Positions 7,795 through 16,205 of a stretch of 64,000 bases of DNA are shown here, piece after piece (positions within the stretch are counted from its first letter, which is position 1; each line of letters begins with the position of its first letter). The notes under the pieces were generated by a model, which searched no databases, had not been told where the DNA came from, and saw nothing but the letters and a program-made list of their open reading frames with translations. The stretch spans positions 1 through 64,000 of the forward strand of contig NZ_LVCF01000042.1 of assembly GCF_001594145.1 (NCBI RefSeq), written 5' to 3'. Origin of the DNA: Branchiibius sp. NY16-3462-2 (GTDB lineage Bacteria; Actinomycetota; Actinomycetes; Actinomycetales; Dermatophilaceae). The position numbers and the translations under genes are program-made.

Positions 7795-8753
7795 GGTATC
7801 CGCAGCTGCGCCTCCACCGCGCGGTGGTCACTGCCATTGGCGGGCAGCACCGACACGTCGTGGGTCTCAGCGCCGCGCAGCAACACATGGTCCAGCCGGA
7901 TCAGGCCGAAGCTCGCGGGCCAAGTGAACCCGAAACCGAAGGACGAGCCGTGGGCCTCCGGGGCGGCCGCGGACAACTCCTGGAACGACGGGTCGGTCGA
8001 GGCGGCGTTGAAGTCACCCATCATCACGATCCGTTGCGAGGGATCAGCTCGCACCACAGCGCTGAGATTTGCCAGCATCAGGTTGCGGTCGGCGAACTCG
8101 TTCCACCGCACCGAGGCCATGTGCACGACGTACACGCGCACGGTCCCCGACGGCGTCGCGACGTCCGCCCGGAAGGCGCGCGCCCACGAGAACCCCAGGC
8201 TCATCGCCCGGGTGTTGCTGATCGGGTACTTGCTCCACAATCCGACCGTCTGGATCGCATACCGGTAGCGGTAGTTGCTCAGCGTGTCCGTGATCGAGGC
8301 CCGCTGCGTCGGCGTGAACTCCTGCAGCGCCACCAGATCGGCGTCCTGCGCGGCCAGGTTGCGGACGGTGGCCACCGTGTCCGGGTTCTCCGCCTGCACG
8401 TTCTGGCTGATTACCGTCAGGTTGCTGGTGGTGGCCAGATCACGGGCGGGCAGCAGGTACGGCGCGCACACGGCCAACCAGGTCGCGGCCGCAACCAGCG
8501 CGGCAACGACCGCGACGATGCTGCGACGCGCGGCCGCCCTCACCAGCAGGATCAATGCCGGGATCCACAGCCACGGCAGCAGCGTCCCGAAGACGTTGGT
8601 GATGCCACCGCGGTGCGGCAGCTGGCCGTGCAACGCCACGACCAGCGCGAAGAGCACCGCCAGGATCGCGCACACCCACGCGGTACGCCGCGGGCGGGCC
8701 GGGTCGAAATCCTCCGGCATCCGCCGGGGCTGGGTCTCGATCGGGCTGGTCAT
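7791..8753 (-). CDS. Membrane-anchored endonuclease/exonuclease/phosphatase family protein
   Basis: 320 residues. Three hydrophobic segments near the N-terminus (about residues 20-100) precede an EEP-fold domain starting at NLTVISQNVQ. Catalytic-type motifs include ALQEF (metal-binding glutamate), MMGDFNAAS, IRLDHVLL and the terminal GSDHRAV. The catalytic domain probably faces the outside or membrane surface, as in related secreted EEP proteins. The start ATG 8753 yields MTSPIE. It is first in a two-gene operon with the phosphoribosyltransferase and divergent from nadE, with 51 bases between starts. Confidence 0.85.
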   Translation of the reverse strand: MTSPIETQPRRMPEDFDPARPRRTAWVCAILAVLFALVVALHGQLPHRGGITNVFGTLLPWLWIPALILLVRAAARRSIVAVVAALVAAATWLAVCAPYLLPARDLATTSNLTVISQNVQAENPDTVATVRNLAAQDADLVALQEFTPTQRASITDTLSNYRYRYAIQTVGLWSKYPISNTRAMSLGFSWARAFRADVATPSGTVRVYVVHMASVRWNEFADRNLMLANLSAVVRADPSQRIVMMGDFNAASTDPSFQELSAAAPEAHGSSFGFGFTWPASFGLIRLDHVLLRGAETHDVSVLPANGSDHRAVEAQLRIP

Positions 8754-8804
8754 CGCCCGATTCTCCCAAAGGAAACTGTGCCAAGCGGTCATAGGATCGC
8801 GGTC

Positions 8805-10880
8805 ATGGACTTCTACAACAGTTACGCGCACGGCTTCGCGCGGGTAGCTGCGTGTGCCACGCCGACCGCGATCGCCGACCCGGCCACGAACGCCGCGACC
8901 GTCATCGCCCAGGCGAAGGCGTGCCACGACCAGCACGTCGCCGTTGCGATCTTCCCCGAGCTGACTCTCTCCGGCTACGCCATCGACGACCTCTTGCTGC
9001 AGGATCCGCTGCTGGACGCGGTCGAAGCAGCCCTCGCCGAGGTGGTCGCCGCCAGCACCGACCTGCTGCCGCTGCTGGTCGTCGGCGCGCCGTTGCGGCA
9101 CGGCAACCGGCTGTACAACTGCGCGGTCGTCGTGCACCGTGGCCGCATCCTCGGGGTCGCCCCCAAGGCCTATCTGCCGAACTACCGCGAGTTCTACGAG
9201 AAGCGGCATTTCGCCGCCGGTGACCTGAGCACCGGCCAGACCCTCACCTTCGGCGCGGGGGCGCCCGATCGGCGTACGTCGATCGCAGGACTCGAGGTGC
9301 CCTTCGGCACCGATCTGCTCTTCAGCGCGAGCGACCTGCCGGGGTTGGTGCTGCACGTCGAGGTGTGCGAGGACATGTGGGTGCCGGTGCCGCCGAGTTC
9401 GGTCGCGGCGCTCGCGGGCGCGACGGTCATGGCCAACATTTCGGGGTCGCCGATCACGGTCGGGCGGGCCGAGGATCGCCATCTTTTGTCCCAGGCGCAG
9501 TCCGCAAGATGTCTGTCGGCATATCTGTATGCCGCTGCAGGACAAGGGGAGTCGACGACAGATTTGTCCTGGGACGGCATGACGATGGTCTACGAATGCG
9601 GCGGCCTGCTGGGGGAAACGGAGCGTTTCCCCGACGGCCCGGTCGCCACGGTCGTCGACATCGACCTTGACCGGATCCGCCAGGACCGGTTGCGCGACGG
9701 CTCGATCGACGACAACGCCCGCACGTACGAGCAGTGGTCCGGGGCGTTCCGCACGATCAGTTTCGAGGTGGCGCCCCCCGCCGGGGACCTGGGCCTGCTG
9801 CGGCAGATCGACCGCTTCCCGTTCGTGCCGGACGATCCCGCCCGGATGGCGCAGGACTGCTACGAGGCTTACAACATCCAGGTGTCCGGCCTGATGCAGC
9901 GGCTGCGCGCGATCGGCCAGCCCAAGGTCGTGATCGGGGTGTCCGGTGGTCTGGACTCGACGCATGCGCTGATCGTTGCGGCCCGGGCGATGGACCGGCT
10001 GGGCCGGCCGCGCTCGGACATCCTGGCCTTCACGATGCCTGGTTTTGCGACAGGAGCCACCTCCAAGGGTTTCGCGTGGGCACTGGGTGAAGGCCTCGGG
10101 GTGACATTCGAGGAGCTGGACATCACCCCGGTGGCGCGGCAGATGCTCACCGATATGGGGCATCCGTTCGCCGGCGGGGAACCGGTCTACGACGTGACCT
10201 TCGAGAATGTGCAGGCGGGTCTGCGCACCGACTTCCTGTTCCGGATCGCCAATCAGCGTGGCGGCATCGTGCTCGGCACCGGCGACCTGTCGGAGCTGGC
10301 GCTGGGTTGGTGCACGTACGGCGTCGGCGACCAGATGTCGCACTACACGGTCAACTCCGGCATCCCCAAGACCCTGATCCAGCACCTGATCCGCTGGGTG
10401 GTGACCGAGAAGTTCTTCGACGAGGCCGTGGGCCAGACGCTCACCGGCATCGTGAACGCAGAGATCTCCCCGGAGTTGGTTCCTGCCGGCGAGGACGAGA
10501 AGCCGCAGTCGACCGAGGACGCGATCGGGCCCTACGCGCTGCAGGACTTCAACCTCTACCACGTGCTGCGCTACGGCTTCCGGCCCAGCAAGATCGCCTT
10601 CCTGGCGTGGCACGCCTGGCATGACCCGGCGCTGGGCGACTGGCCCGAGGGGATGCCGGCCGATCGGCGTACCGGATATGACCTGGAGACCATCACGCAC
10701 TGGCTGGAGGTGTTCATCAAACGGTTTTTCGCCTTCAGCCAGTTCAAGCGATCCGCTCTGCCGAACGGGCCCAAGGTCGTCCACGGTGGATCCCTGTCCC
10801 CGCGCGGCGACTGGCGCGCCCCCTCCGACGGCAATGCCGCGGTCTGGCTGGCCGAGTTGCACGACGCCCTGCCCGACTGA
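8805..10880 (+). CDS. nadE: Glutamine-dependent NAD(+) synthase
   Basis: A 691-residue two-domain enzyme making NAD from nicotinate adenine dinucleotide, ATP and glutamine in the cytoplasm. The N-terminal nitrilase-type glutaminase carries the triad Glu52 (FPELTLSGYA), Lys121 (APKAYLPNYREFYEKR) and Cys188 (EVCEDMWVP). The C-terminal synthetase has the PP-loop GVSGGLDS near residue 380 and the GTGDLSELALGWCTYG region. The size matches the actinobacterial enzymes, which have an ammonia tunnel between the domains. ATG 8805 has an AGGAT at a suitable distance; the long open frame upstream is antisense to the neighbouring operon. Confidence 0.96.
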   Translation: MDFYNSYAHGFARVAACATPTAIADPATNAATVIAQAKACHDQHVAVAIFPELTLSGYAIDDLLLQDPLLDAVEAALAEVVAASTDLLPLLVVGAPLRHGNRLYNCAVVVHRGRILGVAPKAYLPNYREFYEKRHFAAGDLSTGQTLTFGAGAPDRRTSIAGLEVPFGTDLLFSASDLPGLVLHVEVCEDMWVPVPPSSVAALAGATVMANISGSPITVGRAEDRHLLSQAQSARCLSAYLYAAAGQGESTTDLSWDGMTMVYECGGLLGETERFPDGPVATVVDIDLDRIRQDRLRDGSIDDNARTYEQWSGAFRTISFEVAPPAGDLGLLRQIDRFPFVPDDPARMAQDCYEAYNIQVSGLMQRLRAIGQPKVVIGVSGGLDSTHALIVAARAMDRLGRPRSDILAFTMPGFATGATSKGFAWALGEGLGVTFEELDITPVARQMLTDMGHPFAGGEPVYDVTFENVQAGLRTDFLFRIANQRGGIVLGTGDLSELALGWCTYGVGDQMSHYTVNSGIPKTLIQHLIRWVVTEKFFDEAVGQTLTGIVNAEISPELVPAGEDEKPQSTEDAIGPYALQDFNLYHVLRYGFRPSKIAFLAWHAWHDPALGDWPEGMPADRRTGYDLETITHWLEVFIKRFFAFSQFKRSALPNGPKVVHGGSLSPRGDWRAPSDGNAAVWLAELHDALPD

Positions 10881-10941
10881 GCGGGGAGCACTATCCACAG
10901 CGGCTCCGGTGGCCGTCGGTGCTGACGCCTAACCTTGGGAC

Positions 10942-13900
10942 ATGGCCGGATTCGCGAGCACCCTTCGCACTGCGAAGTGGTTGACCCGGCTGACCCCCGA
11001 GGACGTCCGGATGTCCGTGCACCCCTTCGCCTACGAACGCGGGGTGGGGTACGCCGACGCGGAGCGGGTGATCGCGCTCTATGGCGAAGCCTCCCGGTTG
11101 ACGGGGCTGGTCGCTGGTTCTGAGGCCACGCCGTACGCAGTGATCGTGACCGTGCGTGATGTCGGGCGCGGCCGGGTGAGCTGGACCTCGCGCTGCTCCT
11201 GCCCGTTGGAGACCGACTGCAAACACGTGGTGGCCGCACTGCTGACGGCCATCGAGGTGATCGCCCCGCAGGCCCCGCCGCCGCCAGCACCCGACGCGTG
11301 GCGCGGCCGGGTCGAGACCTGGGTCCGGGAGGCTGCAGCGCAGGCGGAGGAAAAGATCGCCGTGGGTTTGCGGTTCGCGATGACCTCCGGACCACGCGCC
11401 GGTGGCGAACTCAGCGTCATCGTGACCCCGACGCGGATGGGCAAGAGTGGGCGGTGGCACAAGGAAGTGCGCTGGTCGGATCTGGAGTACGACGCAGCGC
11501 GGGTCTACGACACCCGGCAGGCCCGGGCGGCGGTGGAGTTACGCAACCGGTTCCGCAACAGCAACGCCTCCCGCTACGTCTACGGCGACACGATGATGCT
11601 CCAGTTCGCCGATGCTGCGGTATGGCCAGCGCTGCAGGCCGCCATCGACGCCGGTGTGACTCTGGTGCCGGGCTACCAGCAGGACTTCCCGATCCGCTTC
11701 GAACTGCGCCGACGGGAGCCGCGGGTGCAGGTCCAGCGTGATCCCGACGGAAGCATCGAGTTACAGGCGGATCTGGAGTCGGTCCCCGGCGGCCGGTTCG
11801 TCGGCGAGCCACTGCATGCCGTCATTTCCTACGACGATGCCGGACTGCAGATCCTCGGCTTTGCGGCGCCGGTCAGCCCGATCGTCGATGCGTTGATCCG
11901 CGAGGGTTCGCTGCATGTTCCGGCCGCCGACGCGGACGAATTCCTGCAGGTCTACTACCCGCGACTGGCTCCGCGCATCGAGACCGCGGCACCGATCGCG
12001 GGTGAGATCGAGCAACCTGAACCGCTGCGGCTGCGTCTGACCCTGAGCCCGGCGCCCGGTGCGGTCGACGGCCCGCCCGGGATCGGCGTACGGGCGCACA
12101 TGTTCTACGCCGGCCGGTTCGCCCAGGACGTGAGCCTGGAGCACACCTCGATGCGGCGGGATCGGGCGATGGAGCGCGACCTGGTCCAACGGTTGGTGCC
12201 GGTGTTGCAACCGCTGGGTCTGCTCGAAACCATCGGTGGGCTCGGCTGGTGGCCCCGCGCCCAGCACGTCCTGTCCGACGAGGGTGCCCTGGCGCTGATC
12301 GACGGCCTGGAGGAGTTGCGCGCCCACGACGACCTGGTGCTGGAGATGGCCGGCGAGCTGCCGGTGTTCGAGGAGTCCGGCGCCGACCCGTTGATCGAGA
12401 TCGCGACCCATCAGGATCCGGACGACCCCGACTGGCTCAACCTGATGGTCACCATCAGCATCGACGGCGAGTCGGTGCCGATCGGACCGCTGATCAAGGC
12501 GCTCGCCCAGGACAAGGAGGTGCTGGTGCTGCCGTCGGGCACCTGGTTCACCCTGGACAAACCGGAACTGCTGCGGCTTCGCGACCTGCTGGCCGAGGCG
12601 CGCGAGATCGCCGACCGACCCAGTGGGGTGGCGATCAACCGCTATCAGGTCGGGTTGTGGGATGAGTTGGAGCAACTCGGGATTGTCGATGAGCAGGCGT
12701 TCGCCTGGCAGGCGACCGTCAAGGCGCTGCGCTCCCACGGCGCGGACCTCGAGGCGGAGCTGCCGGACGGGTTGAAGGCCGAGTTGCGGCCCTACCAGCG
12801 CACTGGCTACGGCTGGCTACACACGTTGTGGAGCGCCGGCCTGGGCGGGGTGCTGGCCGACGACATGGGTCTGGGGAAAACCCTGCAGACTCTCGCTCTG
12901 CTCGAATCTGCCCGTGTCACAGGTGATCTCGATGACAAGCCGGTTCTCGTGGTTGCGCCCAGCTCGGTGGTCGGGACCTGGGTTTCCGAAGCCGCGAAGT
13001 TTGCACCCGACCTGAACGTCGTGCCGGTCGTGCAGACCAGTGCGCGACGGGGTGCGCAGGCCCTGGCTGATCAGGTGCGGGGCGCGCATGTGGTGGTCAC
13101 GTCGTACGCCGTGTTGCGCCTGGACGCCGAGGCGTTCCACGCCCTGCCCTGGCGGGGTCTGATCCTCGACGAAGCGCAGAACGTCAAGAACCACCAGAGC
13201 AAGACGTTCCACGCGGCCAAGCGGATCGGTGCCCCGTTCACGCTGGCGATGACCGGCACCCCGCTGGAGAACTCCCTGATGGATCTGTGGGCGATGTTCG
13301 CGCTCGCAGCACCCGGGCTCTACCCCAGGCCGGAGCAGTTCGCGGCGATCTACCGCAAGCCGATCGAGAGTGGGGACAAGCCCGAACGCCTGGACCAGTT
13401 GCGTCGCCGGATCCGGCCGCTGATGTTACGACGAACCAAGTCCGAAGTGGCAACTGACCTGCCGGACAAGCAGATTCAGGTGCAAAACATCGCCCTCGGC
13501 ACGCGACACACCGCGCTCTACAAACGGCACTTGCAGCGCGAACGCCAGCGCATGCTCGGGCTGCTGGAGGACCCGGAAGCCAACCGGATCGCGATCCTTG
13601 CCTCGTTGACGCGATTGCGGCAGTTAGCACTCGACCCGAGCCTGGTCGATGAGGAGTACGCCGCCCGGGAATTGCCGGCGAAGCTGGCCTTCCTCGTCGA
13701 GCAGATCCAGGAAGTCTCAGCCGAAGGGCACCGCGCGCTGGTCTTCAGTCAGTTCACGCGCTTCCTGGGCCGGGCGAGAGACGCATTGGAGATCGCCGGG
13801 CTGAGCACCTCCTACCTGGATGGCTCCATGACGGCCAAGGCTCGTCAGAAGGAGATCGACGCGTTCCGGTCCGGCGACCAGTCGGCGTTCCTGATCTCGC

Positions 13901-14184
13901 TGAAGGCCGGCGGCACCGGCCTGACCCTCACAGAGGCCGACTACGTCTTCGTGCTGGACCCGTGGTGGAATCCCGCTGCCGAAGCGCAGGCGATCGACCG
14001 GGCGCACCGCATCGGTCAGGACAAACCCGTGACGGTGTACCGCCTCGTGTCGGCCGAGACGATCGAGGAGAAGGTGCTCGCGCTGCAGGAGCGCAAACGC
14101 GACTTGTTCACGCAGGTGGTGGACGACGGTGGTGCGCTGAGCGGGGGACTGACAGCGCAGGACCTGCGCGGCCTGTTCGAGTGA
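10942..14184 (+). CDS. SNF2-family DEAD/DEAH helicase with SWIM zinc finger
   Basis: 1080 residues. The N-terminal SWIM finger is CSCPLETDCKH (Cys85, Cys87, Cys93, His95). A long middle region resembling bacterial SNF2 accessory domains precedes the helicase core, with Walker A DDMGLGKTLQTL at about 640-651, Walker B DEAQNVKN near 743, SQFTRFLGRA and GLSTSYLDGSM, and motif VI QAIDRAHRIGQ near 1016. The family remodels DNA-protein complexes and is thought to act in repair or transcription. It follows nadE after 61 bases, and the composite operator for the next gene begins 25 bases after its stop. Confidence 0.92.
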   Translation: MAGFASTLRTAKWLTRLTPEDVRMSVHPFAYERGVGYADAERVIALYGEASRLTGLVAGSEATPYAVIVTVRDVGRGRVSWTSRCSCPLETDCKHVVAALLTAIEVIAPQAPPPPAPDAWRGRVETWVREAAAQAEEKIAVGLRFAMTSGPRAGGELSVIVTPTRMGKSGRWHKEVRWSDLEYDAARVYDTRQARAAVELRNRFRNSNASRYVYGDTMMLQFADAAVWPALQAAIDAGVTLVPGYQQDFPIRFELRRREPRVQVQRDPDGSIELQADLESVPGGRFVGEPLHAVISYDDAGLQILGFAAPVSPIVDALIREGSLHVPAADADEFLQVYYPRLAPRIETAAPIAGEIEQPEPLRLRLTLSPAPGAVDGPPGIGVRAHMFYAGRFAQDVSLEHTSMRRDRAMERDLVQRLVPVLQPLGLLETIGGLGWWPRAQHVLSDEGALALIDGLEELRAHDDLVLEMAGELPVFEESGADPLIEIATHQDPDDPDWLNLMVTISIDGESVPIGPLIKALAQDKEVLVLPSGTWFTLDKPELLRLRDLLAEAREIADRPSGVAINRYQVGLWDELEQLGIVDEQAFAWQATVKALRSHGADLEAELPDGLKAELRPYQRTGYGWLHTLWSAGLGGVLADDMGLGKTLQTLALLESARVTGDLDDKPVLVVAPSSVVGTWVSEAAKFAPDLNVVPVVQTSARRGAQALADQVRGAHVVVTSYAVLRLDAEAFHALPWRGLILDEAQNVKNHQSKTFHAAKRIGAPFTLAMTGTPLENSLMDLWAMFALAAPGLYPRPEQFAAIYRKPIESGDKPERLDQLRRRIRPLMLRRTKSEVATDLPDKQIQVQNIALGTRHTALYKRHLQRERQRMLGLLEDPEANRIAILASLTRLRQLALDPSLVDEEYAARELPAKLAFLVEQIQEVSAEGHRALVFSQFTRFLGRARDALEIAGLSTSYLDGSMTAKARQKEIDAFRSGDQSAFLISLKAGGTGLTLTEADYVFVLDPWWNPAAEAQAIDRAHRIGQDKPVTVYRLVSAETIEEKVLALQERKRDLFTQVVDDGGALSGGLTAQDLRGLFE

Positions 14185-14208
14185 GAACTTACGCATCCGG
14201 AGGTTTTC

Positions 14209-14241
14209 TTTCTACGGAAGTAGAAATGTGGCCCGGGTCAC
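14209..14241. promoter_or_regulatory. Composite palindromic operator upstream of the SDR gene
   Basis: TTTCTAC-GGAA-GTAGAAA (14209-14226) is a perfect 7-bp inverted repeat with a 4-base spacer. It is followed one base later by GTGG-CCCGGG-TCAC (14228-14241), a near-palindrome of the GTGA-N6-TCAC kind bound by Crp/Fnr-family proteins. The same two elements with exactly the same spacing recur upstream of the diiron oxygenase gene at 15186-15217. The first palindrome has the size expected for a TetR-type repressor. No regulator gene for it is adjacent. Confidence 0.65.
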
Positions 14242-14256
14242 GTCTACAGTCGGCGC

Positions 14257-15123
14257 ATGGCTCTCTTCTCCAAGGAACGTTCCTACCGTGACGCGCGCGT
14301 CCTGCTGACCGGCGGTTGCTCCGGCCTCGGCCTCGAACTGACCAAGCTCTTCGCCGCCGATGGCGCCCGGGTCCTGGTCGGGGACGTGCACGAGCAGGCG
14401 CCGGAGGGGGTGCTGCCGCAGGGTGTCGAGTACCGCCAGCTCGACATTCGCAGCGATGAGCAGTGGGAGGAAGCCCGCAACTGGATGGAAGCCAACTGGG
14501 GCGGCATCGACGTCCTGGTCAACAACGCCGGGATCGCAGCAGGTGGCCGCCTCGATGTCGAGGGGATGGACAACTGGAAGCGCATTGTCGACATCAACCT
14601 GCTCGGCGCGGTCCGCGGCATCCGCACCTTCGTGCCGTTGATGAAGGCCCAGCATTCGGGTCAGATCATCAACACCGCGTCACTGGCCGGGCTGGTGCAC
14701 GCCCCGGCGATGGCTTCCTACAACGCCGTCAAGGCCGGGATCGTCGCGATCTCGGAGACGGCCCGCTGGGAGTTGGCGCCGTACAAGATCACGGTCTCGG
14801 CGATCTGCCCGTCGTTCTTCCGCACGAACCTGCACCACTCCCTGGAGGGCAAGGACGTGGAGATGCAGGAGACCGCCGTCAACCTGATCACCAAGGCGCC
14901 GCGCGGTGCAGCGCAAGTGGCGGCCGCGGCGTACAAGAAGGTCAAGCAGGGCAAGTTCATCGTCATCACCGACCCTGACGGGCAGATCGCCTACTTCGGC
15001 AAGCGCTACTCGCCCCTGGTCTACAAGGCGCTGATGCTCCAGGCGGGTCGTCGCGTTGGCTCCGGGAAGACTCCGGTCCCCCCGATCATCGACAAACTGC
15101 AGTCGCTCGGCGCGAAACGCTGA
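14257..15123 (+). CDS. Short-chain dehydrogenase/reductase (SDR)
   Basis: A 288-residue classical SDR. The cofactor motif TGGCSGLG is at 18-25, NNAG at 89-92, and the catalytic residues Ser142, Tyr155 and Lys159 lie in the S...YNAVK arrangement. An aspartate after the second strand (VGDVHE) hints at NAD preference. The C-terminal extension is longer than average and contains FGKRYSPLVYKALMLQAGRR, possibly membrane-associated. Its promoter carries the operator shared with the following diiron oxygenase gene, so the SDR may act on the same, unidentified substrate pathway. Confidence 0.88.
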   Translation: MALFSKERSYRDARVLLTGGCSGLGLELTKLFAADGARVLVGDVHEQAPEGVLPQGVEYRQLDIRSDEQWEEARNWMEANWGGIDVLVNNAGIAAGGRLDVEGMDNWKRIVDINLLGAVRGIRTFVPLMKAQHSGQIINTASLAGLVHAPAMASYNAVKAGIVAISETARWELAPYKITVSAICPSFFRTNLHHSLEGKDVEMQETAVNLITKAPRGAAQVAAAAYKKVKQGKFIVITDPDGQIAYFGKRYSPLVYKALMLQAGRRVGSGKTPVPPIIDKLQSLGAKR

Positions 15124-15185
15124 TCGCATCCGTGCTGGTCAGCGGCTTTTGCGCCGTCTAGGTCTGGCGGTTACCGATCCGTATC

Positions 15186-15217
15186 TTCTACAGTGGTAGA
15201 AACGTGATCCAGATCAC
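15186..15217. promoter_or_regulatory. Composite palindromic operator upstream of the diiron oxygenase gene
   Basis: TTCTAC-AGTG-GTAGAA (15186-15201) is a 6-bp inverted repeat followed by GTGA-TCCAGA-TCAC (15204-15217), a perfect Crp-type palindrome. The distance from the centre of the first palindrome to the start of the second is 10.5 bases, identical to the arrangement at 14209-14241. The conserved order and spacing at two neighbouring promoters make chance unlikely and suggest one regulator, or a regulator pair, controlling both genes. Confidence 0.68.
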
Positions 15218-15272
15218 GACATTTCCGTTGCAGCATCCCGCTCCACAGCTCTCGATCTCCGAGGAGAAGCCC

Positions 15273-16178
15273 ATGTCACTGGCCACCGAGTTCCGGACCT
15301 CCATTGACGACGATGACTTCCTGGCGCGTCTGCTCAGTTCCAGTGAGCAGTTGTCCTACGACCCCGACAAGGAGATCGACTGGGCGGCTCCGCTGGATCC
15401 CACCAAGTACGGGCTGAACCCGGAGTGGAGCACCCTCTACGGGACGCCGCTGTGGGACAAGATGTCCGAGGAGCAGCGCATCGAGCTGACTCGCCACGAG
15501 GTCGGCTCGATCATGCAGATCGGCATCTGGTTCGAGATGATCCTGCAGCAGATGATCGTGCGGGATCAGTACGTGAAGGACCCCTCGGGCGATGAGTTCC
15601 GCTTCGCCCTCGTGGAGATCGCTGATGAGTGCCGGCACTCGCTGATGTTCGCCAAGACCTGCGAGAAGCTCGGCGTTCCGCACTACAAGCCGGACCCGAT
15701 CTCCAAGGAGTTGGCCCGCGGCTTCAAGGCGCTCGCCTTCGGTGAGAACGCCTACGGCGCCATCCTGGTGGCCGAGGAGATCCTCGATGTCATGCAGCGG
15801 GACTGGATGCGGGGGGAGAACGTACTCGATGAGGTGCGCACCACCAGCAAGATCCACGTGGTGGAGGAAGCCCGGCATATGGGCTTCGCCCGGCACGAGA
15901 TCCGTGAACGCATGGAAGGCACCTGGGCGCCGCGTCAAATGCTGGCGGCCAAGGCCATCGCCATCGTCGCCTTCGTCATCGTGAAGAACCTGGTCAGCAA
16001 GGACGTCTACGAGAACGTCGGGTTGGACCGCAAGGAAGCCCTGCACGCGGTGAAGCACAACACCCACCACCAGAACCTCATGCGGCTGTCCTGCATCCAC
16101 CTGATGGACTTCCTCAACGAGTGCCGGCTCATCACGCCGGTGAGCACGCCGTGGTACCGCGCCGTGCACATGCTCTGA
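15273..16178 (+). CDS. AurF-like diiron oxygenase
   Basis: 301 residues of the p-aminobenzoate N-oxygenase (AurF) family of ferritin-like diiron enzymes. Candidate ligands are Glu88 (IWFEMIL), Glu119 and His122 (ADECRH), Glu168/169 (VAEEILD), and His195, Glu199 and His202 (HVVEEARH). The ExxH and HxxxExxH spacing equals that of AurF. ATG 15273 has a strong GAGGAG 7 bases upstream. The next gene, 27 bases downstream, is an FprB-like ferredoxin/reductase fusion that can supply electrons. A comparable AurF-like/fprB neighbourhood is, as I recall, present in mycobacteria (Rv0885-fprB). The substrate is unknown. Confidence 0.87.
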   Translation: MSLATEFRTSIDDDDFLARLLSSSEQLSYDPDKEIDWAAPLDPTKYGLNPEWSTLYGTPLWDKMSEEQRIELTRHEVGSIMQIGIWFEMILQQMIVRDQYVKDPSGDEFRFALVEIADECRHSLMFAKTCEKLGVPHYKPDPISKELARGFKALAFGENAYGAILVAEEILDVMQRDWMRGENVLDEVRTTSKIHVVEEARHMGFARHEIRERMEGTWAPRQMLAAKAIAIVAFVIVKNLVSKDVYENVGLDRKEALHAVKHNTHHQNLMRLSCIHLMDFLNECRLITPVSTPWYRAVHML

Positions 16179-16205
16179 CCCGTATCCACGCGAACAGAAA
16201 ATTCC

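Noticed and set aside
7791..10898. A 1035-codon open frame on the minus strand covering nadE
   Set aside because: Only its last 320 codons (7791-8753) are the real phosphatase-fold gene. The rest is antisense to nadE, has no protein-like composition and is a product of high GC at third positions.
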